Made by a program: the position numbers and the translations under genes
Notes under the pieces: generated by a model
What the model was told of the DNA's origin: nothing
What the model saw: only the letters and a program-made list of their open reading frames with translations
Database searches by the model: none
Source of the DNA: JBLHKT01 sp043101615
Lineage (GTDB): Bacteria > Planctomycetota > Phycisphaerae > Phycisphaerales > UBA1924
Reading direction: 5' to 3'
DNA: 11,245 bases
Assembly: GCA_043101615.1 (NCBI GenBank)
Contig: JBICID010000118.1
Span: forward strand, 1 to 11,245
Shown here: in pieces, positions 1-7,764 of the stretch
Layout of the letters: each line of letters starts with the position of its first letter
How positions within the stretch are numbered: position 1 is the first letter of the stretch

Positions 1-78
1 CGCGAGCACGCCCCACGCCCCGGGCGGAGGCCCCGGGGGGAGTGCGGCGCTGGGGCGAGTGGAAGCGGGGCCGGTCCT

Positions 79-114
79 GAAAAGACCCCCGGGAGCGTGC
101 GGGCTCCCGGGGGT
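79..114 (-). terminator. Intrinsic terminator of the ahcY operon
   Basis: A perfect 12-bp stem (85-96 pairing with 103-114) encloses a 6-base loop. Read on the minus strand it is followed by TCTTTTC at 85-79, a short T-tract. It lies about 20 bases past the ahcY stop codon, where a rho-independent terminator is expected. The T-tract is short, so termination may be only moderately efficient. The remaining bases 1-78 contain GC-rich palindromic runs (CCCCGGG words around 17-40) but no gene I can support. Confidence 0.75.
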
Positions 115-134
115 GAAGGCGTCGGGGTGCGGAA

Positions 135-1613
<1,479 letters not shown>

Positions 1614-1672
1614 GGATACTCCTGAGAGATTCGCGATGCGATTGAGTGAGTGATTCGGTTCGTGCCCGCGTG

Positions 1673-2653
1673 CTACCCGACGCGGGACCCTGACGGTTTG
1701 ATTCGTGCCGACGCCGCGAACAGCGTCGGGCCCTTGGCCTCCGGCGAGGGGACCAGCCGCCGGTGCCGGGGCTCCTCGAAGCCGGCACGCTCGAACAGCT
1801 CGAGCACGCGCGACTCGGAGAAACCGAGGTGCTTGTGCCCCATGGTCTGGCGGTACTCGTCCCGCTCGTGGTCCACCATGTCCACCACCACCGCCAGCCC
1901 GCCCCCGCGATCGCGACGAAGCACACGCGCCACCTCGGCCATCGCACGCGACGGATCCGCCACGTGGTGCAGCACCAGGAACAGCGTCGCCGCGTCCACG
2001 CTCGCGTCCGACAGCGGCAGCGTCTCCAGCTCCGCCTCGACGAACTCCACGTTGTCCGACTCACGCAGACGCCGACGACCGGCCTCGAGCATCTCGGGAG
2101 CGTTGTCGATCGCCACGACCGACTCGGCCCACGGCGCGATCAGCTCCGCGGCGTCCCCCGTGCCGCACCCCAGGTCCGCCACCACCCAGTCCGACGGGAT
2201 CAGGCTCAGCGCTGCCGCGGCGGTGAAGCGGTCGCCGAACATCGCCCGGCGCACGTCGTCCCACGCCCCGGCCACGCGACCGAAGTAGGCCCGCGTGTCC
2301 GTGGACCGCGCCGCGAGCACCGCACGCAGGCGGGCCCGGTCCTCCTTGTCCGAGTGCTCGCGCGAGGACTGCTCACGCACCTCGACCCACAGCCGTCGCG
2401 GCTCCTCCTGCAGGTCGTCCAGCACCAGCCGGTACAGCCCGCTCGCCCCAGACGACCGCTTCGCGATCCAGCCCCCCTCCAGCAGGTGCTTGAGGTGACG
2501 CGACACCGTGCTCTGGGGCAGCTGCAGGATCTGCACCAGCTCGCCCACCGACAGCTCCTCCTGCTCGAGCAGGCGCAGGGTGCGCAGGCGCGTCGCATCG
2601 CCGAGCGTGGCGAGACGAGAGAGCAGGCTGGATGAGGTCTCGGAGCTGGGCAT
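1673..2653 (-). CDS. ArsR-family winged-helix regulator fused to SAM-dependent methyltransferase domain
   Basis: Two-domain protein, 326 residues from the chosen start. Residues about 10-80 form an ArsR/SmtB winged helix (GDATRLRTLRLLEQ, then recognition helix QSTVSRHLKHL at 47-57). Residues about 120-315 are a class I methyltransferase with motif I DLGCGTG at 160-166 and the later LVLHHVADP segment. The CxC-type metal site of ArsR sensors is absent; the only cysteine is in motif I, so a metal ligand is unlikely. Fusions of this type are known beside methionine-cycle genes, and an ArsR-family SAH sensor (SahR) is described in Proteobacteria. Being directly upstream of ahcY, this is probably a regulator sensing SAM or SAH through the methyltransferase fold. 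Whether it methylates anything cannot be told. In-frame ATGs at 2680 and 2671 would extend it, but they lie inside the operator/-10 region, so 2653 is preferred. No clear ribosome-binding site precedes any of the three. Confidence 0.9.
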   Translation of the reverse strand: MPSSETSSSLLSRLATLGDATRLRTLRLLEQEELSVGELVQILQLPQSTVSRHLKHLLEGGWIAKRSSGASGLYRLVLDDLQEEPRRLWVEVREQSSREHSDKEDRARLRAVLAARSTDTRAYFGRVAGAWDDVRRAMFGDRFTAAAALSLIPSDWVVADLGCGTGDAAELIAPWAESVVAIDNAPEMLEAGRRRLRESDNVEFVEAELETLPLSDASVDAATLFLVLHHVADPSRAMAEVARVLRRDRGGGLAVVVDMVDHERDEYRQTMGHKHLGFSESRVLELFERAGFEEPRHRRLVPSPEAKGPTLFAASARIKPSGSRVG

Positions 2654-2659
2654 GAGAAA

Positions 2660-2689
2660 TGATCCAATCATCCGGATCATCGGATGATA
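2660..2689 (-). promoter_or_regulatory. Operator and -10 element of the ArsR-methyltransferase/ahcY operon
   Basis: Nested palindromes lie just before the regulator's start. ATCATCCG (2667-2674) and CGGATGAT (2681-2688) form an 8-bp inverted repeat with a 6-base spacer. TGATCC (2660-2665) and GGATCA (2674-2679) form another with an 8-base spacer. A good -10 hexamer, TATCAT, reads on the minus strand at 2689-2684 and is covered by the palindrome. Overlap of the -10 by a symmetric site is the usual arrangement for autorepression by ArsR-family proteins. No convincing -35 is visible. The assignment to this regulator is an inference. Confidence 0.6.
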
Positions 2690-2715
2690 CCCCGCTCCGG
2701 ACGCAGCGTGCGCGT

Positions 2716-2737
2716 CGGATCAACAAAATCTGATCCG
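2716..2737. promoter_or_regulatory. Second inverted repeat, probable upstream operator
   Basis: CGGATCA (2716-2722) and TGATCCG (2731-2737) form a perfect 7-bp inverted repeat with an 8-base spacer. It contains the ATCA-N8-TGAT arrangement often seen in ArsR-family operators. The same TGATCC/GGATCA words with the same 8-base spacing recur at 2660-2679 with the half-sites pointing outward. It lies between the TPR lipoprotein stop and the regulator's promoter. It could alternatively be a weak hairpin ending the lipoprotein transcript, but no T-tract follows it. Confidence 0.5.
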
Positions 2738-2767
2738 TTTTCGGACGTTCTGGGGCGAGAACCCGCC

Positions 2768-3460
2768 TCAGCCCTCCGGGAGGGCGTCGTTGGGCTGCAG
2801 GGCCATCGAGGGGCCCGGGATCACGCCCAGCGAACGCAGGCGCGAGTTGGCCTCGGGGTCGTTCAGGTCGAAGCTCAGCACGACCCGCCAGCGCTCGATC
2901 TCGGACTCGGCGTCGCCGATCGACCGGTAGAAGTGGGCCAGCTCCCGGTGCGGCTCGACCGAGGTCGCGCCCGCGAGTGTCACCGCGGTTCGGTAGGCCC
3001 GCTCGGCCTCGTCGTGCAGGCCGCCCATCCAGGCGATCTCGCCCACCGCGATGTACGTGTCCGCTGTCACCGCCGACTCGAGCAGGTTGCGGATGTAGTT
3101 GAAGAGCTCTCCCTCATCGCCGCCCTCGACGATCGCCCGCCCGTACCCGATGGTGTACGTGTCGTTCCCGGGCACCAGGTCGTGCGCCACCGCCAGGTGG
3201 GTCTTGGCGCTCGAGAGCCGGCCCATCTCGAGCTCGCTGATCCCGAGCCGGTAGCGGACCTCGGCGACGTTGGGCAGGATCTCCAGGTACGCCCGGTAGT
3301 CCTCGCTGGCCCGCTCGTAGTCGCGGTTCACGAACGCGGCGTCGGCGCTGGCCCGGAGCTGGGTGAGCTGCTTCTCCTGGTTGACCACTTCCTTCACCCC
3401 GCACCCGCTCGTCAGGATGACGCCCAAGGCGATGGCAGTGCTGTACAGCATCCGGTTCAT
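2768..3460 (-). CDS. TPR-repeat lipoprotein
   Basis: Predicted 230-residue envelope lipoprotein. Residues 1-20 are a signal peptide ending in LTSGC, so C20 is the likely lipidated residue. The lipobox is slightly off consensus, with Thr at -3. From about residue 30 onward the chain shows helical pairs of tetratricopeptide type (AFVNRDYERASEDYRAYLEI, then VRYRLGISELEMGRLSSAKTH, then helices continuing to about 210). TPR proteins are protein-protein scaffolds; the partner is unknown. The start is set by AAGGAG at 3471-3466, five bases before the ATG, and by the signal peptide beginning at that Met; the frame stays open 41 codons further upstream without support. It is transcribed divergently from the phosphoesterase-like gene. 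A possible -10, TACCAT, reads on the minus strand at 3529-3524. No terminator is obvious after it. Confidence 0.85.
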   Translation of the reverse strand: MNRMLYSTAIALGVILTSGCGVKEVVNQEKQLTQLRASADAAFVNRDYERASEDYRAYLEILPNVAEVRYRLGISELEMGRLSSAKTHLAVAHDLVPGNDTYTIGYGRAIVEGGDEGELFNYIRNLLESAVTADTYIAVGEIAWMGGLHDEAERAYRTAVTLAGATSVEPHRELAHFYRSIGDAESEIERWRVVLSFDLNDPEANSRLRSLGVIPGPSMALQPNDALPEG

Positions 3461-3635
3461 GCTCGCTCCTTCGAGAGTGACTCCGCGGTTCGGACACAAC
3501 GATCCCGGCTCGCGGCGCGGGGCATGGTACCGCCTCCACGCCCCCCGTCCCACCTTTCCCGGGGACTTCCACACCCCCTGCACGCTTCTCGCACACGCGC
3601 GAGCCCGCTCAGCGTGCCCGCAACCCGGGACGGCG

Positions 3636-3641
3636 TACCGT
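3636..3641 (+). promoter_or_regulatory. Candidate -10 box for a leaderless transcript
   Basis: GTACCGT, with hexamer TACCGT, ends six bases before the ATG at 3648. A transcription start the usual 6-8 bases after a -10 hexamer would fall on or next to the ATG. There is no Shine-Dalgarno sequence here. This is the weakest match in the set of such boxes in the window and has no recognisable -35. Confidence 0.35.
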
Positions 3642-3647
3642 GTTGCG

Positions 3648-4067
3648 ATGAGTCAGCACGCACCGGCACATCCGGGCCCGGGGTCGTGGCGGATCCTGCG
3701 TCACGAGCTGCCAGACGGGTCGGCGCACCTGGACCTGCTGGTCTGGCCCAGCGAGGAACGCCCCGATCCGGCACGACCGCTGGCCTGTTTCAGGCTCCCG
3801 ATCGAGACCGACCCGCTCCCGCACCGCGAGGGCTGCGTCTCGTTCGACGCCGAGCCGATCCGGGACCACCGGGCGGTCTATCTCACCCACACCGGGGAGA
3901 TCGACCCCGCCCGGGGGAGCGTGACCGGGATCGGTGCGGGCCGGGACGCGGACCTGCGGGTTCGGGACGACGAGATGACGCTGACGATCGGGAGCCGCCG
4001 ATACCGCGGGGTGGTCGGGTTTGACGGGCGTGCGGGGTTTGTGTACGCGGGTAGTTCGGAGACGTAA
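3648..4067 (+). CDS. LigD 3'-phosphoesterase-like (DNA polymerase ligase N-terminal) domain protein
   Basis: Small 139-residue protein made almost entirely of one domain resembling the phosphoesterase module of bacterial LigD. That module trims 3'-phosphate or ribonucleotide ends in DNA repair. Candidate metal/active-site residues align with those I recall for LigD: H19 and H27-x-D29 (RHELPDGSAHLDLL) and H74 with Y78 (DHRAVY). The arginine two positions after the catalytic Asp is replaced (L31). The later beta segment ITGI...GRRYRGVVGFDG-like part matches the second half of the fold. No polymerase or ligase domain is attached and no Ku or ligase gene is nearby, so a role in end joining is not supported by context. 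The ATG at 3648 is chosen because the domain begins soon after it and because of the GTACCGT box just upstream; the open frame extends further upstream only by chance. Confidence 0.65.
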   Translation: MSQHAPAHPGPGSWRILRHELPDGSAHLDLLVWPSEERPDPARPLACFRLPIETDPLPHREGCVSFDAEPIRDHRAVYLTHTGEIDPARGSVTGIGAGRDADLRVRDDEMTLTIGSRRYRGVVGFDGRAGFVYAGSSET

Positions 4068-4091
4068 CTCGCGTTCCGCCATGGATTTTGG

Positions 4092-4097
4092 TAGGCT
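4092..4097 (+). promoter_or_regulatory. Candidate -10 box (GTAGGCT), promoter with about 100-base leader
   Basis: GTAGGCT at 4091-4097 matches the boxes at 4768 and 9213 exactly. Here the next start codon is 109 bases away and has a strong ribosome-binding site, so the transcript would carry a leader of about 100 bases. No -35 consensus is visible at the usual spacing. Confidence 0.4.
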
Positions 4098-4148
4098 GGG
4101 GCGCAGCCCCGCCACGAGGGACCCGTGCGGTCGGTTCTCGACCACGGG
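4098..4148 (+). other. Two hairpins in the presumed 5' leader
   Basis: GGGGC (4098-4102) can pair with GCCCC (4106-4110) across a 3-base loop. CCCGT (4122-4126) plus GGTCG (4129-4133) can pair with CGACC (4139-4143) plus ACGGG (4144-4148), leaving a 2-base bulge and a 5-base loop. Neither is followed by a T-tract. In DNA this GC-rich such stems arise easily, so function is uncertain. I do not recognise a known riboswitch. Confidence 0.3.
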
Positions 4149-4206
4149 ACGGCACTGGGTTGGACACGGTCGCCGCGGGGCATTGGCTCTGGTCAGGAGG
4201 ACATCG

Positions 4207-4743
4207 ATGCGAAGGCGTCACCCGCTGTTCGATCCGCTGCCCCCGGGGTACTCGGGGCCGGCGCCGCTGCCCCGACCGCCCAAGGGCCCGCAGCACACCC
4301 CGCCGGGGGAGCCCGAGGTGCTTGAGGAGATCCCGTTCGACCTGTCGGAGACGTCCGACCGCGGGCAGGGCCCGCCGGTGGACCGCGCCGACATGCCGCT
4401 GCCCAAGCCGCGCCCGCGCCCGATGGAGACGCCACAGGACTCCACCCCGAGCGAGGGGGAGTCCGAGGCGCCCAAGATCCGCAATTTCGAGCAGCGACTG
4501 AGCGGGAACAGGCGTCACGAGGACGAGTGGAACCGCTCGCCGAACTCGACGGGCACCGGGGCGATCCACGTCAAGAGCTTCCACTGCAAGCTGACGGGCG
4601 ACTCGCTGGAGTTCCTGGACCGCCAGGTGAACGAGTGGCTGGACGCGCACCCGCAGTACGAGGTGAAGTTCGTGACCACCTCGGTGGGCACGTGGACGGG
4701 CAAGCTCAAGGAGCCCAACCTGATCATGAACGTGTGGGTCTGA
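4207..4743 (+). CDS. Hypothetical protein: proline-rich N-terminal region plus compact C-terminal domain
   Basis: 178-residue protein of unknown function. Residues 1-116 are rich in Pro, Glu, Arg and Gly and look disordered. Residues 117-178 look folded: a strand (IHVKSFHCKL), a helix (DSLEFLDRQVNEWLDAHP), a strand ending in the turn GTWTGKL, and a last strand running to the C terminus (NLIMNVWV). There is no signal peptide or membrane segment, so it is probably cytosolic. The start is fixed by AGGAGG at 4195-4200, six bases before the ATG; the frame is open upstream but the extension looks like noncoding leader. I do not recognise the C-terminal domain and assign no function. The next gene starts 43 bases downstream behind its own GTAGGCT box, so the two may be separate transcripts. 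Confidence 0.8.
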   Translation: MRRRHPLFDPLPPGYSGPAPLPRPPKGPQHTPPGEPEVLEEIPFDLSETSDRGQGPPVDRADMPLPKPRPRPMETPQDSTPSEGESEAPKIRNFEQRLSGNRRHEDEWNRSPNSTGTGAIHVKSFHCKLTGDSLEFLDRQVNEWLDAHPQYEVKFVTTSVGTWTGKLKEPNLIMNVWV

Positions 4744-4768
4744 GCCGTCACGGGGTCGGTCGCCGACG

Positions 4769-4774
4769 TAGGCT
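4769..4774 (+). promoter_or_regulatory. Candidate -10 box (GTAGGCT) for a nearly leaderless transcript
   Basis: GTAGGCT at 4768-4774 ends 12 bases before the ATG of the CNNM/CBS gene. A start 6-8 bases after the hexamer gives a leader of about 5 bases. No Shine-Dalgarno is present between box and ATG. Confidence 0.45.
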
Positions 4775-4786
4775 TGCGGGCCCACG

Positions 4787-5842
4787 ATGACCCTGCTGCT
4801 TGTCTATCTCACCATCGCGATCGGCGTGTCGTTCCTCTGCTCGCTGTGCGAGGCCGCGTTGCTCACGCTCTCGGTCTCGGACGCGCGCGTGATGGAGAAC
4901 GCGGGCAAGTCGGCGGGCAGGCATCTGAGCCGGATGAAGGCGTCGATCGACCGCCCGCTGGCGGCGATCCTGACGCTGAACACCATCTCGCACACCGTGG
5001 GGGCCGCGGGCGTCGGGGCCCAGGCGTACGACCTGTGGGGCGACCGGTGGGTCGGTCTGACCTCGGCGGTGCTGACGCTCCTGATCCTGGTCGCCAGCGA
5101 GATCGTGCCCAAGTCGATCGGTGCCTCTCGGGCGCGCGCCCTGGCCACCCCGGTGACCTACCTGACCCTGCTGATGATCTGGACCACGCTCCCGGCGGTC
5201 TGGGCGCTCAACCTGATCTCCAACATGCTCAAGGGCAAGTCCTCGCACGAGAGCATGACCCGCGAGCAGCTCATGGTCCTGGCCGAGATGGCCACCGCGG
5301 GCGGGATCCTGGACAAGTCCGAGGCCGAGTCGCTGCAGAACCTGCTGCGCCTGCGCGAGGTGACGGTCGAGGAGGTCATGACGCCGCACACCGTGGTCTT
5401 CGCCCTCGGGGCCGACGACACGTGCGGCGGGACGCTGGCGGGGCACGGGCGCCTGCGGTTCTCGCGCATCCCGGTGCGGAAGACCGGCTCGGACGAGTTC
5501 CTGGGCGTCGCGCTCAAGAGTGATCTGTACGAGTCCGTCATACGCGGGCGCCCGGACCGGCGCCTGGGCGACATGACTCGCCCCATGCACTACGTCCCCG
5601 AGACCGCGTCGCTCAACAGCGTGCTGCAGGAGTTCGCCCGGACCGGGCACCACCTGTACGGCGTGGTGGACGAGCACGGCACGTTCGTGGGGCTGGTGTC
5701 CCTCGAGGACGTCTTCGAGTCCATCATCGGCGCGGAGATCGTGGACGAGACCGACCCGGTGGCCGATATGCGGGACCTGGCGGGCGTCTCGGACAGCCGC
5801 GACGACGAGGACTCGGACACCCCCACGGAGGAGCCCATCTGA
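4787..5842 (+). CDS. CNNM transmembrane and CBS-domain protein (HlyC/CorC family), short form
   Basis: 351-residue integral membrane protein. Residues 1-150 are a CNNM domain: a first hydrophobic segment (3-28) carrying the family-like SLCEAALLTLS stretch, further segments around 58-80, 88-106 and 122-148, and the motif SEIVPK at 104-109. Residues about 196-320 hold two CBS modules (EVMTPHTVV..., then RPMHYVPETASL... to GLVSLEDVFESIIG). CNNM/CorC proteins are linked to Mg2+ or other divalent-cation transport, with CBS domains binding adenine nucleotides. The C-terminal CorC_HlyC domain found in most 420-450-residue relatives is missing; instead an acidic tail of about 25 residues follows. The stop overlaps the asnB start by one base (TGATG), implying translational coupling and a two-gene operon. 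The specific substrate is not deducible. Confidence 0.9.
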   Translation: MTLLLVYLTIAIGVSFLCSLCEAALLTLSVSDARVMENAGKSAGRHLSRMKASIDRPLAAILTLNTISHTVGAAGVGAQAYDLWGDRWVGLTSAVLTLLILVASEIVPKSIGASRARALATPVTYLTLLMIWTTLPAVWALNLISNMLKGKSSHESMTREQLMVLAEMATAGGILDKSEAESLQNLLRLREVTVEEVMTPHTVVFALGADDTCGGTLAGHGRLRFSRIPVRKTGSDEFLGVALKSDLYESVIRGRPDRRLGDMTRPMHYVPETASLNSVLQEFARTGHHLYGVVDEHGTFVGLVSLEDVFESIIGAEIVDETDPVADMRDLAGVSDSRDDEDSDTPTEEPI

Positions 5843-7683
5843 TGTGCGGAATCGTCGGGATCGTCACGCCGGTCGGGTCGCGCCCCTCCGCCGGGGCCTC
5901 GGACGTGGCCCTGATGCGTGACACGCTCACCCATCGCGGCCCGGACGACCGCGGGCTGGAGGACCTGGGGCACGTGCTGCTCGGGCACCGGCGGCTGACC
6001 GTGATCGACACCTCAGCCGCCGGGCGTCAGCCCATGTTCACGCCGGACCGGCGTCACGTGATCGTGTACAACGGCGAGTTGTACAACGACCGCGCGCTGC
6101 GCGCGGAGCTGACCCGAGAGCACGGGGTCGAGTTCCAGACCGCCTGCGACACCGAGACCGTGCTGCACGCCGTCGCGGCCTGGGGGCTGGACGCCTCGAG
6201 GCGGCTCCGCGGCATGTACGCCATGGCGGTGTTCGACCTGACCGGGCAGACGATGGTGCTGGCGCGCGACCCCCTGGGCATCAAGCCGCTGTACGCGCAC
6301 ACGCGCTCGGTCGGGGACCACACCGAGCTGGTCTTCGCCTCCGAGCCCGGGGCCATCCTGGCCCACCCGCTGATCTCCTTCGAGCCCGACTGGCCCGGCG
6401 TTTCGGCGTACCTGACGACGATCCGAACCGTCACCGGCGCCCGCACCATGTTCAAGGGGATCCACTCGCTGCGTCCGGGCGAGTGGCGGCGCTACGACCT
6501 GCGCGACCCGTCGCTGAGGCCGGAGGTGCGCGACGCCGGCTCGGTCATGGAGTGGCCCGGCGTCGAGTGGGACAAGTACCTGATGTCCGACGAGGGCGAG
6601 GACGAGCTGCGGGAGCGCGTGACCGAGTCGGTCCGCGTCCACCTCCGCGCCGACGTGCCCATGTGCTCGCTGCTCTCGGGCGGGCTCGACTCATCGGTCA
6701 TCGCGGCCCTGACCATGGACGAGGTCGGCTCGCTGAACACGTACTGCTCCGGCTCGGTGACCGACGACCCGGCGGAGGACTTCGGCTTTGCGCGACAGGT
6801 CGCGGGCGCGCTGGGCACCAACCACACCGAGGCGGTCGTGTCGCGCGAGCTGTTCGCCCAGCGCTGGCCCGACATGGTGCGCCGCCAGGGCGTGCCCGTC
6901 AGCACGCCCAACGAGATCGCGATCAACGAGGTCTGCCGCACGCTCCGGGCCGCCGGCAACGTCGTGGCCCTCACCGGCGAGGGGGCCGACGAGCTGTTCG
7001 CGGGCTACGGCCCCCCGCTGCAGGTCATCCACGACCACTGCCGGGGCCTGCGCACCCCCGTGGACCGGGAGGGGGGCTCCTTCCAGCTCCGCTCGCAGCA
7101 GTGGGTGCCCCTGGAGTCCAAGTCGATCGTGCTCAACCCGCGGACACTGGCGCAGATCGAGCAGGACGCGCTGGTCACCCAGGGCTACCGGGCCGAGTTC
7201 CAGCGGATGCTCGAGTCCGGGCCCAACGACCACCCGATGCAGGCGCACCTGCGATTCCAGCGACGGGTGAACCTGGCCAACCTGCTGCAGCGGCTCGATA
7301 CCGCCTCGATGCTCGAGAGCGTGGAGGGGCGGACACCGCTGGCCGACATCGCGATCGCGGCCATGGCCGAGCACCTCCCGCTGGGCAAGAAGTTCGAGGG
7401 CTCGCCCGACCCGAAGCGTGCGGCACCCAAGACGAAGACGATCCTGCGCAACGCCTTCGCCGACCGCCTGCCCGAGGACGTCGTGAAGCGACCCAAGGCG
7501 AGCTTCCCGCTCCCGTTCATCCAATGGATGCCCGACCATCTCGGCATCCTGAAGCGTCCGGCGGCACGGGAGATCTTCTCCGGGTTCGCGATCGACTCGG
7601 TTCTCGCCAACCCGGCGCGCGAGTGGCCGATCGCCTGGCCCATGATGAACACGGTGCTGTGGTACGAGCGCTGGGCGGTGTGA
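5842..7683 (+). CDS. asnB: Asparagine synthetase, glutamine-hydrolysing
   Basis: 613-residue two-domain amidotransferase that makes asparagine from aspartate, glutamine and ATP, releasing glutamate, AMP and pyrophosphate. The N-terminal glutaminase starts with the nucleophile C2 (MCGIVGIV, exposed after Met removal). It has R51, the NGE triplet at 77-79 (YNGELYN) and D103 for glutamine binding. The synthetase domain carries the pyrophosphatase loop SGGLDSS at 279-285 and E380 in LTGEGADELFAGYG. All catalytic landmarks are intact. The length is near 600, as in Bacillus-type AsnB and in amidotransferases of surface-polysaccharide clusters. Such a specialised role is possible, since an exosortase substrate lies downstream, but no glycosyltransferase is present. 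The start codon shares a base with the stop of the membrane-protein gene, so it relies on coupled translation. A strong hairpin follows the stop. Confidence 0.95.
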   Translation: MCGIVGIVTPVGSRPSAGASDVALMRDTLTHRGPDDRGLEDLGHVLLGHRRLTVIDTSAAGRQPMFTPDRRHVIVYNGELYNDRALRAELTREHGVEFQTACDTETVLHAVAAWGLDASRRLRGMYAMAVFDLTGQTMVLARDPLGIKPLYAHTRSVGDHTELVFASEPGAILAHPLISFEPDWPGVSAYLTTIRTVTGARTMFKGIHSLRPGEWRRYDLRDPSLRPEVRDAGSVMEWPGVEWDKYLMSDEGEDELRERVTESVRVHLRADVPMCSLLSGGLDSSVIAALTMDEVGSLNTYCSGSVTDDPAEDFGFARQVAGALGTNHTEAVVSRELFAQRWPDMVRRQGVPVSTPNEIAINEVCRTLRAAGNVVALTGEGADELFAGYGPPLQVIHDHCRGLRTPVDREGGSFQLRSQQWVPLESKSIVLNPRTLAQIEQDALVTQGYRAEFQRMLESGPNDHPMQAHLRFQRRVNLANLLQRLDTASMLESVEGRTPLADIAIAAMAEHLPLGKKFEGSPDPKRAAPKTKTILRNAFADRLPEDVVKRPKASFPLPFIQWMPDHLGILKRPAAREIFSGFAIDSVLANPAREWPIAWPMMNTVLWYERWAV

Positions 7684-7710
7684 GAGTCACTGCGGACTCG
7701 TTCGAGGGGC

Positions 7711-7748
7711 GGGCACACGGGTTGGCCGTTGGCCAACCCGTGGCACCC
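7711..7748. terminator. Perfect hairpin between convergent genes, probable bidirectional terminator
   Basis: A perfect 12-bp stem (7716-7727 with 7731-7742) closes on a 3-base loop, and GGG/CCC (7711-7713 with 7746-7748) can extend it past a 2x2 internal loop. It lies 32 bases after the asnB stop and about 22 bases after the stop of the opposing gene. No T-tract follows on either strand, so it may work as a weak terminator or mRNA 3'-end stabiliser. Confidence 0.55.
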
Positions 7749-7764
7749 ACGCTTCGGGGGCGGC

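Noticed and set aside
15..45. CCCCGGG-rich palindromic words near the left edge as a second terminator or repeat
   Set aside because: No T-tract, no clear stem of sensible geometry, and such words are expected in DNA this GC-rich.
1614..1672. SAH riboswitch or separate operator upstream of ahcY
   Set aside because: The gap is only 59 bases and shows no recognisable SAH-riboswitch core; the short TCGC/GCGA repeat near 1631-1641 is too small to call an operator.
2684..4024. 446-codon plus-strand open frame
   Set aside because: It runs antisense through the TPR lipoprotein and then out of frame through the phosphoesterase-like gene; its composition is that of shadow ORFs.
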